Below, piece by piece: positions 13,013 to 26,437 of a stretch of DNA of 64,000 nucleotides. How positions within the stretch are numbered: the stretch's first letter is position 1; every line of letters starts with the position of its first letter. The position numbers were made by a program, and so were the translations under genes. The stretch spans positions 5,629 to 69,628 of the forward strand of contig KB309435.1 in NCBI GenBank assembly GCA_000328365.1. Reading direction: 5' to 3'. This DNA comes from Capitella teleta (Eukaryota > Annelida > Polychaeta > Capitellidae). The notes below the pieces were generated by a model. The model saw nothing but the letters and a program-made list of their open reading frames with translations, did no database searches and was not told the DNA's origin.

Positions 13013-15360
13013 TGTGTGATTGCCAATGATCATGTCATGGGAGCTAATGGACCATCTAAGTATATTTTTGATCCGCACAGGTGATGGGCCGTTACACAAA
13101 GGAAACGGACCCCGTCGTAGTCATCAAAAATGCAACGCGTCTGCCGCTTAAGATTGAGAGCTTTGTTGGCCGTTTTCAAGGAGAATGCCGTGCATCTTAA
13201 TTCCTTGATCATAATAGATTGTCTGGACACTAGAGTGTGGTGTCAACTTGTCACTGTTGCTTGTCGTCAACATGCTCGTATCCCGACATGACTTTGTAGC
13301 TGTTGTATCCATGAAGGTTTTAACTAACTCATATTTATTGAAATAAAACTTAACACGCAGATGTAGTTTTAGTTATTTTGGAATATAATAATTATTTGAT
13401 TGCTGATTGATATGTTTGTGGCATTCTAGTTGAAAGACGCTATTCGCAATGGCTTAAGAAGCGCTAGACTGCTACAAGATGATACGGATCAAATAAAGTT
13501 ATTGTAACAAACAGCAAAGATCTGTGAAGTTGTGGACGCCAATCGAAAGAGGTTTAAAGCTATCCACGGAATGATGAATGTTACTTGCTCTGCCAACAAA
13601 ATAAATTTAGAATGAAATGTGTTGTTTATCCCCACCTACCATGCAATAGCCTATGGTCAGTGGTCAGTTATTCTTGGAATTCTATGAAGCGATGCAGAGC
13701 CACAATTTGCAATCATTTCGAGGTGAAATTGCCGGAACCCCGTAGCGACGCATCTATCAGTGAATGGCCACATTGTCTTGTCTCTAAATCTGCGTTAGTT
13801 CAGAAACATTGCCAGCAAAGGGTGCTGTGATTGCCTTTTCAAAGGCATCACTAATGTGCGCCAACAGGGCATCGGCTACTCAGACCTGTTTTACGTCAGC
13901 CCGAATGAGCGACTGCCGTGAAAAAAACCTCTCCTTCAAAATATCTGATTTCGTCAAGTCCGCATGATGAGCGCCTGACATACAATTTGCTCAAGTCCAA
14001 ATAAGTGGGCGGTTTTAGTGCATTTATGCCAAAACAACATCGCCACCGACGTAGGCCACGAGTCCGTGGATGCTCTAATAGTAGCAACACAGGATTTGGT
14101 TGAGGAGAAACTCATCGATCGTAGAATGAAAATAGATTTCAGCATCTCACCAGGTGGTCGGTCCGGCGTAAACTGGACTGTGCGTTGTGAAGTTACATGA
14201 CTTGGAAGAACGTGCGAGTTGATAGATGTCATAAAACGTAGCATCAGAGCAATTATGGGGACCCTAGATAAGGCCTTATCAACATGGTGCTGGGGCCTGG
14301 AATTGCTGTTTCTTCCGGACAGTATTTGGCCATATAGGACAGGATTATCGTTATACTTATGTTTAGCTAATGGTTAACACACGGCTGGAAAAGACAAAGA
14401 CATGACATTCAATCAGAAGTAAGCACTACATGCACTTAACTACTTAACTGATGAGATAAACAGAAATGATGAGGTCCAAAATGAACTCGTGTTGTCTCAG
14501 ATGCATAAGTCATTCATCAATCCTCTTTATATGAATTTTACAATTAAGGAAGCACACATAGAATACATGCATAAGTATGCTCACTTGAGATATTATGCAA
14601 AAATATGAGACAAACATTCGGTTACTCTTCTTGGTTTCTTAGCAAATGAAAATAACCAAAACTGGATGTTTAATTTTGATATGTAAAGTTATACATAATT
14701 AAGACAGAAAGGCTAATTATATGAGCATCATCATCCAACTCAATATGAATTTCCTTCACGATACTGTCCAGGTTCGGCGTAGTGGACATTACATTCCTTG
14801 TTGTTTGTATCAGTATTTATTTAAATCACTTCCGGGTCATGTTAGTCACGTGTTGGAGATAGAAGCGATGAAAGGTCACGGAGCAAAAAAAGTGTTGTCT
14901 TTTTGAGTTATGTTTTCGGGAGTAAAGGTATTTGGAAGAGTCTGCAAGGAGAGATAACGATAGCACGATTGATAGGCCAACGTCAGCGAAGAAAGATGAT
15001 TGATGTCAAACTGGTTGTGAAGGAATTAAGGCTGTTTTGCTTACTGTAAGCATGCGTGACGATTACAAAGATCAAATCAAAATATTGAGTAATTCACTAG
15101 TAAGAGATGTGTAAGCACACATTGTGCGGAGATGCAGAAAAATCATGTCATTCAAATTCCACATCTTCTGTTGCGAAAACTGCTCTAAATAATAATAATG
15201 CCACTGTTGCAACAAACATTGTGTATACAATTAAGGGAGTGTTTACTAGTGAAGGTAAGAGATGAGGCAGCAAAGATTGATGCCATCTCCGTGGATTGGG
15301 TGATTCCATTTGCAACGAATAATGTTTCGTTCATTATTCAATGTAATGTACTTTAGTTGT
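13013..15360. other. Non-coding DNA
   Basis: Several 60-96 codon frames overlap on both strands at 13.6-14.3 kb, but none shows a domain, splice pattern or codon signature that supports it. Nothing else is recognised. Confidence 0.45.
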
Positions 15361-15539
<179 letters not shown>

Positions 15540-16384
15540 GACTTGACCAGGCGCCTGTATCCGTGCTTATCACGTTAAAAAAGCAGTGCTACGTCGCTGA
15601 CCGGGGCTGCTTTGAAACGGCTAAGTGGATGTGATGAGGCCATGCTTCTTAGCATTCAGCGACGGAGATCACCAGACGTCAGATGCCGCCACTCCCTTGA
15701 AAAACTCAAACCAAACGAGCATCACCTCGAGATCACGCCAAGGTTGTTCAATGTCACTCAAAGGTCAGTGTCAAAGGTTGAATACGATTCAGGCATTTAG
15801 CCATCTACTATAGGGATATTTACATTGCGAATAAATTGCCAAATATAGTTGTGAATTGTTTTATAATGCGCATTTTAGATGCGATATATCCTTGGTAAGA
15901 TAATCATTATATTCTGAATATATACTCGACACAGAAAATAATCTTTTACAAGTATAGTAATATATGCGCACATAACTACTTTTTAATTTCATTCAACGAA
16001 TTAAAATTAATCCCTCTTCCATTAAAAAAAAGACTGTTCTGGCAGCACATCGTCCCCACTAGTTTAAAGTGCCAAACACCAGCAGCAATGAATTATTTTT
16101 AAATTAAACATGCTATTAAATTCCTTAAGTAAATAAAATACGTTTACTCGTATTAGTTTTAGGGATACGCATAACATATCTCGCTGTTGTGTTACTCAGA
16201 TGAGTAAGGCAATTTTGAGATTGAGCTCGGCTGAAACATCCCACTGCACCACACCCCACCAGGTTTCATTTCAATGGATTTTAATTCACAACAATATTAT
16301 TTTACGACCATTCACTTACAAGTACCAGCAAAATATCAAACTGAAGGTAATGCTGAGTCATTGACACCATCTATTAAAGAGGAG
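15540..16384. other. Non-coding DNA
   Basis: The first 250 bases are less AT-rich and have two overlapping plus-strand frames (15612-15813) without known domains. The rest is AT-rich with nothing recognisable. Confidence 0.45.
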
Positions 16385-16625
16385 TTCTGATTGTTTTGAC
16401 CTTAAAAATACTAGAGTGCTTATTGGGGTCACGTGACCGGTCAGAATTGAAGCCAGATTTAAGGGGAACATTATGTTGAAAGCCTAGGCGTCGCGATCGG
16501 AACAGCTCAATTGGAATTCGACACGCTGGTGCTTTATGATCCCCTTAAATTCCGAGATATCGTGAATAGGTGCTTCAACATTACACATTTATTCTAGTTA
16601 CTCCTTTAAACTTCAATGGTTTTGA
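16385..16625 (+). repeat. Dispersed repeat family B, copy 2
   Basis: Shares GGGGTCACGTGA, CGGTCAGAATTGAAGC, CAGCTCAAT, CCCCTTAAATTCC, GTGCTTCAACATT and ATTCTAGT, in the same order, with 41100-41310. The two copies differ by substitutions and indels, so this is an old dispersed element of unknown class. Confidence 0.75.
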
Positions 16626-16834
16626 CTAGTAACGAATGATTGAAGATACATCCCCAAAGAAAAACATTGATACGCTTTTTTTACCGAGAAATATTAGCAA
16701 AAAACTCTTGATGTGGGCTTATTCCTATAGAAAAATCTATATTGAAAGGTTCAATATCTCGCTTTTATCTCTCGTTCGATTTCCCGCGGTTGTGATGTCA
16801 TAAAATCAATTATCCTATTATTTACAAAGGGAGC

Positions 16835-16842
16835 GGTCGAGA
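16835..16842. repeat. Left target-site duplication of the hAT element
   Basis: GGTCGAGA, repeated exactly at 17717-17724. Eight bases is the length made by hAT transposases. Confidence 0.85.
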
Positions 16843-16941
16843 GAGGGGTGCACGGAATTTAAAATTTGCCGAAACCCGGAACGAGAGTTCGGGAGGTTTG
16901 TTTCGGCCGGAACCGGACCGAAACCTGGAACGAGAACCTCA

Positions 16942-16977
<36 letters not shown>

Positions 16978-17716
16978 AAAAAAAAAAATGAAATGAAATA
17001 AAATGAAATGCTTGTAGTCAAAAAGCCTGTCATCAAATTCATATTTAAGCTAAAAACTTAATTAAAAGAAGCAGCGCCAATGCATATGTTTCGTGCATCT
17101 TTATTAAGTATTTAAATTATTGTTGATTTTTGGGGGGATATTTTGTTCTCATTGATTGCAAGAAAAACCAACATTTCTAAATTAGTGGGGGTAAGGCGGA
17201 ATCTCTTGTCCTCCGCCACGCTGCCAGCAACCGAGAAGGTTCTCTCGCTGTCGACTCTGCTGGGTGGAGCGCACGGGTATTGGCATGCTTGCGCAGCTAA
17301 GCCAGGGAACCTGTTAGGATTGGTGCCCCACCACAGAAGAGGGTTGCAGCTCCTGTCTGAGCGGGCTCCCGGAGATAAAGACTCGGCTCTGTGGCAATGG
17401 AGCAGTTGGAACCTTCATCAGTAATACATTCATTGAAGGATTTAAATGCCTCCGACTGGTTGTGGCCCACGAGCGGGCACGCTCAACAGGTGGCGAGCCA
17501 ACGCTTGCTCTCCGAGTTTTAATTGCCTCAGCGCCCGCATCCGTCGTTAACCGTGTTGCCAAAGGTCTTTAACACACAGAATTCTTTTTTTTTGCAACCA
17601 CAAATTCAGGCGGCAAGTTCCGACACCTTATATGATTTTTTTCCGGAACCGGAACTCCAGGAAAAAGCCCGGATTCCGGGAACCGGATCCGGAACCCGGA
17701 ATTCCGTGCATCCCTA
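16843..17716 (-). mobile_element. hAT-family DNA transposon, internally deleted copy
   Basis: An 874-bp element bounded by imperfect terminal inverted repeats, GAGGGGTGCACGGAATT on the left and TAGGGATGCACGGAATT read inward from the right, and flanked by perfect 8-bp duplications. CCGGAACCGG-type words are repeated near both ends (16865-16940 and 17640-17700), which resembles the subterminal transposase-binding repeats of hAT elements. The interior carries only the C-terminal dimerisation part of a transposase on the minus strand, plus an A-rich block at 16947-16990. It is therefore a non-autonomous deletion derivative and needs transposase in trans. The intact target duplication argues for moderate age. 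Confidence 0.9.
17112..17402 (-). pseudogene. hAT transposase C-terminal dimerisation domain remnant
   Basis: The minus-strand frame reads LLWWGTNPNRFPGLAAQA, then SERTFSVAGSVAEDKRFRL and LEMLVFLAINENK before its stop. This is the hATC dimerisation domain: WW near the start, the P-x-x-S-x-x-SER-x-FS-x-AG core, then R-x-x-L and the final hydrophobic helix. The catalytic RNase H-fold part and any BED zinc finger are missing. A different frame opens upstream (17314-17562), consistent with a frameshift or deletion junction. It lies wholly inside the hAT element at 16843-17716. Confidence 0.88.
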
Positions 17717-17724
17717 GGTCGAGA
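17717..17724. repeat. Right target-site duplication of the hAT element
   Basis: GGTCGAGA, identical to 16835-16842. Confidence 0.85.
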
Positions 17725-20454
17725 GAGTAGTTCGTTCAGCAAAGAAGAAATATCGCACTCATTTCGCTTTAAGCTATTCTGCCTTTTATTCCGCCAAAGG
17801 AAGTAAGAACCTTATTTCAATTTGTCTAGAATACTATCTATAGCTGCAAGAAAATTTCGAAATTGGTCTCTCCACATTCGCAATTAAAGAGCCCATAGAA
17901 TCGACCTTAAAATGTTCCGAAATAAACAAAGGTCACATCTATAAATATCAGAATACACGAAGTTCTTATGGGAGACACGAGTTGCACGACCAGACCGACT
18001 TTTGGGGACAGAATCGGCATTCGGAACCTGCTGTTGCTTGTTTTATTGGGCACTCTTGTGTCTGGCTTTACGGTGCAATTTTAGACAATCTACAAATTGC
18101 TTTCTTTTAAGGCAGTATTCCTGTCTCGGAGTCTTTCATGTCGACTAGATGATTGCCGTTATCCTTCACTGACATGGGTTCGTGATTGCATTGTTCGGCA
18201 TTGTAATTACATCTAAAAGTTTTATTTCGACTTGAATAGGATTGATTAGGTCCTATTGTACATTTAATGCATATGTAATACTCTTATAATTATACTTTAC
18301 AAATAATTAAAGGCGCGAGAATTTAATTATCATCTTTAGAATCCGCTGATGTGAATTGTTAGCCCCGCGATGGGTTTGCTGGTGAGGTGTTGAGAAGTTT
18401 ATCAAACACACGCCTTTCTACAAAAGCCTTTTCTTGAACATTGATTTCGGTATAACTCTCCCGACTGCACACACAAGTCGGGCGCTATGTGCTACTGTTC
18501 ATTGTAGTATGTATGAAAAGGGAATGTCCAATATCCCATAATTATGTCTGCCGTTTGAAAATTTTGCAATTGAAATCTGAAATATAAATTTCAACCAAAA
18601 TATCACCTGTGCATCAAAGACTTCTTTCAGCACTCAGAGGGAAGTGTAATTAGGGAAAGCTGATGCGATAGGCTTTGAGTTCAAGGAAAGGTTTCAGACT
18701 AGTGTTAGCGAGATTGGCTGCGCGACATTCCTGGATCCCTTTTTCAATCTACCGCCTCGTTCTTTGTATTCAGATGAAGACATTTCGGTGAGGATCAAAG
18801 TGGATGTGTCGGCTTTTCACTTTGATCTTCGTATCTGCTCATTTTATAAGTTACACCTCACTGACACTGAAACATTGAAGCTGTATCTTATGGACACCGA
18901 ACCTAATAATTGTAAAACATTTTATACATGTGCATAGAATTGACAATTAGTGCACGTAATTGTGTTTAATGCCCAAGGCAAATCGGTTGGTTCACATGTG
19001 TCACCCAAAGAGATAATTATAGGCGAGTCAAATTTTGCCATTTTGACTTTGTACGTCTTCTTTGATCGTGGTACATGCATGCATATAGAGCATTAGAAAT
19101 GTCCTTTGTTTTGCTTTCACGATCAGAAAAAGCCGACGAAAACATCAGAAAATTGAATGTACAAGGTTGCCGATCTATAGGGAGCATATTTATGCCTATG
19201 AGTGCATGTCACCTATATGCTCTAAAACATGACAATAAACATGTCCTCTGAAACGTTGAATAGGAATATTGCATGAGAATTAGATTTACCTTTGAGCCCC
19301 AATTTCTACAGAAGGTTCACGAATTGACTACAAATCACAGAGAGGGTCCTTGTACAGCGAACTCAAAGTATACGTAGCTATATGCAATACTGTCACGCTG
19401 TGTATTTTTCTTTGGGTCCGGCCTTATGCAAAGGAACTCTGTGCACCTTGACCTTTTCTTAAACTCTTTATGACAGATTTCAAGTGATCAGCGCATGATC
19501 AACCCCAAGGAATAGTCTCAGCAGACCCTTGGAAAGTGCATGGAAACCATGATAGGGTTGCGTATTATTTTACAGCCAACGTTTTGAAATATTGAATGCT
19601 CCCTTGTTCTACAACTTGAACATCCTAATATAGAGAATTTACTCAGGGCGTATCATGCCAGTTGAAAGAGTGATAATATGGACGACTGACGACGCTGCAC
19701 GCATTTATCTTTGATAAATCTCTGATGCCTGAGATACAGCATGACGCAGTGCCTGGAGGATTATTTCAATGGCGACATGAACATCAAATACAACCAATTT
19801 ATTAGGCTCAGTGTTTGCTTAAAGAATATAATGAATGGCACCAACCGAAGATTACAGTAGATTGCTCTCGTGCGAGAAGGGAATATGCACTGAATTATCC
19901 TTAATTTCGAGAAATGAATCTCCAATCAAACTTAGAATTATTCCACAGCAAGTAAGAACGATTTAGAAAGAGGAGAGATAATAAAAAAGAGAAACTATAT
20001 GACATAGTGAAAGAAGCGAGTGAAAGAAAGAAAGAAAGAAAAAAATATCAGTTTATATGCGCTGATTTTGAGCAAGATGGCATTGTTTTATATCGATCTA
20101 ATGTAACGATATGTTATGTGTTTGCGAAATAATAGATTTCCATTAAAGGCTGAACCATGGTTGCCGGAGACATTTGTTTTGTTTTGCAAGATATTCGAGT
20201 CGATGGTGCCACGTGGAGGGTATTAATCAACGCGAAACAATAAGCACGGAATAAAATATCCGTGGAAACTCATGTTTAAGTTTCTCATCTGTTATTTGAT
20301 GCTAATATGGCTCTGTTTCCGTTTAGTCGAGTATCCGGACATTGCATAAAACTGATTTTAAATTATTTCCCTTCGTCTCATTTGCCAGTACAGACCGAAT
20401 TCATAAAATTGCCGAAGGAAATATCAATTTTGCCTAATTTGATCTTTACAAAAC
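17725..20454. other. Non-coding DNA
   Basis: A featureless AT-rich stretch with very few long frames on either strand. There is a short GAAA repeat near 20025-20045. No gene, repeat family or RNA gene is recognised. Confidence 0.5.
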
Positions 20455-21145
20455 CCGGAGCCAGCCAGCTATTTTGTTGTTGTGACTGGCTAAGGCATTT
20501 TTCGGTTGGCTAGTCGGTCAGCTGACTTTTTAGTGGCTGACTAACTGTGTGGGAAAATAGATTGAAGGATTTTTACCATTGATAATTAACAATATATTCT
20601 TTCATTTGGTACACATGAATGAAATGACATACTTAGAAGTGAGGTACATCCGGGCTGGCTTTTAAATATTTAGATGTCCCAGCCTGCCTCTTCCGAACTC
20701 GAAACGCTAGAATTATGTTCCTCATCTGCGATTCTTCAGGCAGCGAGGTAATTGCTGGTTTGCATCTTAATATCGATCGGTAGAATTTTTTTTTTTTTAA
20801 CCTTCGTTTTTGAATCATATATTATAATTATGCATTTCCACCCTCTCTGAAGTCACGATCCCGCCCTTTGTGTTCGGACCAAATAGGCAGCATGTATTGA
20901 CAGTTTACTTTGTCAAATTATATATATGTAAATTGTGCTGTTATTAAAAAAAAAAAATAAAAAATAAAAAAAATAAAAATAAAATAAAATAAATAAAAAA
21001 TAAATAAAAAGGCGGCTAAACGATGGATTTTCGGCGGCGACTGAGCCAACTGTTTTGTGGCGGATCAGTAGAATTCCGGCTGCGGCGGCTCAGTTATTTT
21101 TCGGCTGGCTAGTCGGCTTTTCCCGGCTGGCTTCGATGTCTAATC
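20455..21145. mobile_element. Possible non-autonomous DNA element with GGCTGGCTAGTCGG ends
   Basis: The words TTTTTCGG(T/C)TGGCTAGTCGG occur near both edges (about 20498-20518 and 21096-21117), with AGCCAGCC at the left edge and its complement GGCTGGC at the right edge (21124-21131). A-rich simple sequence (20946-21010) fills part of the middle. The arrangement suggests a MITE with subterminal repeats, but I found no convincing target duplication. Class unknown. Confidence 0.35.
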
Positions 21146-24100
21146 TTCTCAGTAGTCATTCCAAAGCAGAATTATTCCCTGTCAATGTCAACTCTATTAT
21201 ATTTTGAAACAAGATGTAATTTAGGCCGTTACAGAAAATTCGGAGAATTTGTCGGAAATTGCAAAACGCAATTTTGGGTCGTTGTCTAGCTAGTTTCACG
21301 GAATTTACTTTGTATTATCCTTCGTGTTTGATTGATGACAGTCTTCTTTTTTTCTTTCATGTTTTCTTATTTGGTTTTAGTGCATGTCATAGTGGCGTCG
21401 CGGTGCGCGCACGTCCGATGTGATTGACATTCACAATTGAGGTGTTCATTTTGTCTTATTGAGATGATGTAATATTTTGAGTTTTTTTGAGAGAAGTGCA
21501 CTGTTCATGTACCATCGTTTGTGATTCCTGAATGTTATCATTATGTTTGGCCGACACATTTGTGAGTGGATCTTTCTGTATTATATTATATTATATTATT
21601 AATAATTTTGTATTCAGGCAAACCTCAATAAACCATCACAATATTGCGAGTTTGCTTTCCGGCATCAACATTTGATAATTTGGTGAGTAAACTGAGACGG
21701 AGGTAGCGCATGTTCTTGGTGGGCATACACTGGTGTCACCACGAGGGGAAACTTCTCGAAGGACTGCACGGAAGCTATTACATTCCATAGCTTCCAACCT
21801 CTTTGGGAAAAACGGCCACTCCAATCAAACAAAACCTGCACTCGCTGTTTCACTTGGTAAGTATCACTTGGACCTTACAGAAACGATTGATCGACGCGAT
21901 TGATTAATTATAGAACCCTGGTACTGTTTACTTGGGCAATAAACTTTTCATGTCATGCATGTGCATGGGAGAAACATTTCATGCCATGCATGTGCATGGG
22001 AGATCCTATTGATGCAAGTGATTCAGCATTGGTCGCAAATGCGTAGCCACAGTGGTCGAAATCAACCGGAATCCCACAAAAGGAACAACCTTCAACTCCT
22101 GTTGCCTCAATCACAGGACGCTTCTGATGAGGCAGCCGGCGCCCCATGCCATTCTACGCATTGCATGGCTGTGAATAGGAGGGTTTTACCTTCCCACATC
22201 GTATATGCTGGCACCACGCATGTGCTTCATTTCCCAACAGAACCATTTGTAAAAAGCACTGAGGGAGAAAATAATCCGCATGAGACAAACTGATGTGTAT
22301 AAAATCCAGCACAGAACCATTTATGTGTCTTCAGAGCCGTGCATAATGGCAAACTCATGATAATACATTGCGCAATGCGATCGTTGCCGGAGAAACGTTT
22401 TTTTTTTCCATCGTATGGAAGGAAGCAATTTCTAATGTTGAGGTATGGGGCCACATTGTAGGAACATTACCGGAGCAGGCCAATAGATTATGCAACCATG
22501 ATTGCAAGAGAAGCATAACAACAAATACTCATATATCCCCAGGTTTAAACACGGTGCACCGCGTGTATTTGATGTGGGAGGAGGGTGTACGTCATGTGAC
22601 CTGTGAAGCTCTGATTAAACTGATTCCAATGGATGCATATTGCGGTCAGTAGCATCGTGGGCGACATCTCTGCTCGGAGACGGCTGATGAAGACTGGCGG
22701 AGTAGAGACCCTTCCTGACAGACGAAGTATGGAGTAATCAGCCAATGTCAGCCAAGATAAAGCAGCGGAGAGAACCCCGACGAATGGGTCTTGGCATCTG
22801 ATATCTTGGCAAAGAAGATCTCCGGCTGAGATTCGCTTCAGGTTTTGCTGCGATTTAAACCGATTTAGTCGATGATCTATGACAGGTGTCGCTGCAATGG
22901 CATTTCGTTGTCTTAGCCCCCTTGAGAAGCCTTTCAGGGTTTAAGTCGATCTTGCATGAGTTGTATCAGCAAGAAGATGGAGAGTGGCCCAGCATCGGTT
23001 ACAATAATGACACAAATCTTACTCCGATCAGAATAACAAGTCTCTTGGCACAACGCCTCCAAAACTCTGTCGTGATTTTGCGGCACTATATTTCCCCTTT
23101 TTGCGCGCAATGTCGCTTAATGGGTTATAAAAGCCTTAAAAGCTCAACGATAATATCTGGAATCAGATTTCGAGAATAATGGCTGGTATCTTGTAATGTA
23201 TATCAAAGAATTTGGAGACCAAGAAGTATAACAGCCATTGGCCCTTATTGTGTTGAATAAAAGCGTTCTTGGTCTCGAAATTCTTTGTGTATAATTTTGC
23301 GCTAGAAATCATTCCTATTACACTTGATATACCACTTTGCGTCATGAAAGTTGTGCATGCATGATTTAGTACTTTACTATTACTACTAGTAAAACACTAG
23401 AAGACAGAATCAAATAAATGCTCTCAGGCATTCTCATAATATCTCGATAGTGTTGTCATCGACAGGCATTAGGAGCCTAATCAGGGAATCATAACGCACT
23501 CCAGTGATGCTCTGGATGATTTATCCCGGGGTAAATTTTACCCAAATAGACATTCTATTCTTCAGCGGCAAATCGACTCAAAGTTAATTACGTATCAATC
23601 ATGCATTTTTGTCTACGAATCTAGTAAGCGATTACCGCCGGTAAAGCTCTTTTCATTATGACATAATCGTGCATGATCGTTCTTTTATGGTCGTTATTCA
23701 GGTTAATGGAGAGTGAAACCTTCCCAGTGTGCAATAACGTGGTCGCTTAGCACAACGATATACGGATTTTTGTTCTCTGGAAAACAAAAGAGAGAGCGAG
23801 ACAAATCGAGTAGAGATGCACAGAATACAAGTCCCTTATAAGGCACATTTATAGACGTAGGAGCTGAAACAACAAGATAATTCATTATTATATAGTGCCA
23901 AGAAACCACAAAAAATATTATGAGGTCACTCTAACTTATTTTAATTAAAATATTTGTATATATATTCATAGTGTCAGCAAGCAAATAGTGTGTTATTTTT
24001 ACGAAGAAAAAAAACAAAAAAAACTTGTTTTTGAGTTGTGACTGATGATCGAGGTGATGAACGAACACTGTCATCAACATTTATGAACAAAACAATTTTA

Positions 24101-25558
24101 CGTTCGGACGAGTCAGATAGAACGCCATAACTCAGAAATCCTTTATAATACGCGTTGTTTATAAAACTCGGTTCAGAGCTGATCTGCACACGAAGAAAAC
24201 TACAGAAAGGGCAAAAAACAAAGAGCTCTGCACATCCACATAGCGCGCACCAGAAGATTTATTACAATAGCTTGAGTAGGGTCTTGTGTCACCGGAAGAG
24301 AACGTTGCCAAACCGAATCAATTACATTTCTATGAAAAGAATCAGCATCAGGGCCACACAGTGCCACACAGCTCATAATAAAGTCCTTCGATGTCAAGGA
24401 TCATCGGCTGAATGATTTTCATGCTTGTTGCTTAGCTGAGATGGATTGACGAGCGGAGCAGGCCAGGCAAATGTATCCATGCTGAACCAGGCTAAAGTCG
24501 TAGATTCCAAGACCAATGAGCCAAGCCGTGAGAGCTGTCCGCTGCATCACTGCCAGTCGGATGAGTGCTACACGCTGCATATAATCATTCTCTGACAGCA
24601 GACTTTTGGAGCCCAATGTATCAGAAAACCTAGTTCTTTGCCCATAACTTCTCATGAGGATTTACCAAAGATAATCAATGAGTCTGAGCTCGTGGATCGT
24701 GCTATTATAGGGAGGCAAAGACAGACCTTTGGTCTTTGTGTTAATTGTTTAAGCAGGCTTTTATGTCTCAATGGCTTCGGATCGCGTGAGAAAGATCATT
24801 TATTGTTATTGATCTTTAACGAAAGTGCCATCCAGGCATTGCAACATGCTATAGTTCTTTTTAAGACTGCTTTTGAATCCACACCGTATTTTTACTGCCA
24901 CGCTGGAAACAAGAACCTCAAACACAGCTGTGATGCGGTCATTTATTTTATGTTTATTATTTTTCTCATTTGAAAATCAAATCAATTTGAACAAAATAGG
25001 AGATTGAGATTTCGAGCAATCACAGGTTTTGGGTATCATAGGTAGATAGGTCGAGGCATTCTGTCTGAATATGCTCATGTGTCCTTTGGTAGTACCTGAC
25101 TGTATTGCGGAGGTTCTTGTCTGGTATGCACTGGTTATTATCATTAATATGCAGCAAAGATACACTGCATACGAATCATCATACATGAATAGTTAAAAGG
25201 AGGAAAAAATAGGAGAGAAAAAAGTGGAAGAGACAAAGAGAAAAATACACCTACGATTTTCAGTCTTCGGCTCCACATTCACGACATAAAAGTTTCTCTT
25301 TTGTCAGCTGGTCAGACTGAAACAGGATAACATCCCGGTATTGATATAATTATGCCATGCAAGTGTCATACGTTTACACGCTTGCTCGATATTTGATAAC
25401 AGCTCTAATTGGTTTCAAAATTTTCATGAAAAGATTATAGGTCAATTAAAGAATAGTTTTATCGGCTATAATGAAGAGGCCTCACCTTCGTAGAGGGCGA
25501 ATCTTCTACTGCATGTGTTTTTTCTTGTATCTGCAACGAAATTCAGGTACGCTGGCCC
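21146..25558. other. Non-coding DNA
   Basis: Many 60-110 codon frames overlap on both strands between 21.6 and 25.2 kb, and none has a recognisable domain or splice structure. A direct repeat lies at 21947-22003. Confidence 0.45.
21947..22003. repeat. 31-bp direct tandem duplication
   Basis: TTCATG(T/C)CATGCATGTGC plus the following GGGAGA occurs twice with a 31-bp period and one mismatch in about 26 bases. Confidence 0.8.
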
Positions 25559-25584
25559 AAAAAAAAAAAAAAAAAAAAAAAAAA
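25559..25584. repeat. Poly(A) run beside assembly gap
   Basis: Twenty-six A residues, 16 bases before the N gap. Homopolymers of this length often break assemblies. Confidence 0.85.
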
Positions 25585-25600
25585 TAACGAGTAAAATCCA

Positions 25601-25650
25601 NNNNNNNNNNNNNNNNNNNNNNNNNNNNNNNNNNNNNNNNNNNNNNNNNN
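25601..25650. other. Assembly gap (50 N)
   Basis: Exactly 50 N. The round size suggests a placeholder rather than a measured length. Open frames crossing it are meaningless. Confidence 0.99.
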
Positions 25651-26070
25651 CAACAAAGCGCAGGTGCTTCCCATGTGTAGTTAGAAACCATTTGAAATAT
25701 GATGCACAATACCCCAAGGCAAAAGTGTACACACCCAGCCAGCCAATCATCAAAATATTGCTGAAGGAAAGAAAGGATTACATAATCACAGAACTGCAAC
25801 AGCGTCGGAGGCTGCTCTCGTCCGGTGGTCTTTAAACGCTCAACAGGAAAACCCAACTGAACTGACTGAACCTGAAATGCTCTTGACAATGATCTGTGAT
25901 GATTAATGCATTTGCTATGTTTGAGCTTCGTTCTCATCCCAGTCTTTATCATGTTTTTTTTTTTTTTTTTATAGATTGTTCTTAGATTTTTTTTTTTTTT
26001 TTTTTTTTTTTTATGCTGTACGTTGTTGTTCATATGACACATTGTGTGTGCCGCCAGTGCACGATTAAAG
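25651..26070. other. Non-coding DNA with two poly(T) runs
   Basis: Poly(T) runs at 25954-25970 and 25987-26012 precede a short segment ending ACGATTAAAG and then the long (ATT)n block. The layout resembles the 3' end of a CR1/L2-type LINE whose tail later expanded, but no coding is left to prove it. Confidence 0.35.

Positions 26071-26437
<367 letters not shown>

Noticed and set aside
25466-26042. Open frames of 95-178 codons crossing the N gap
   Set aside because: The gap and flanking homopolymers keep the frames open artificially.
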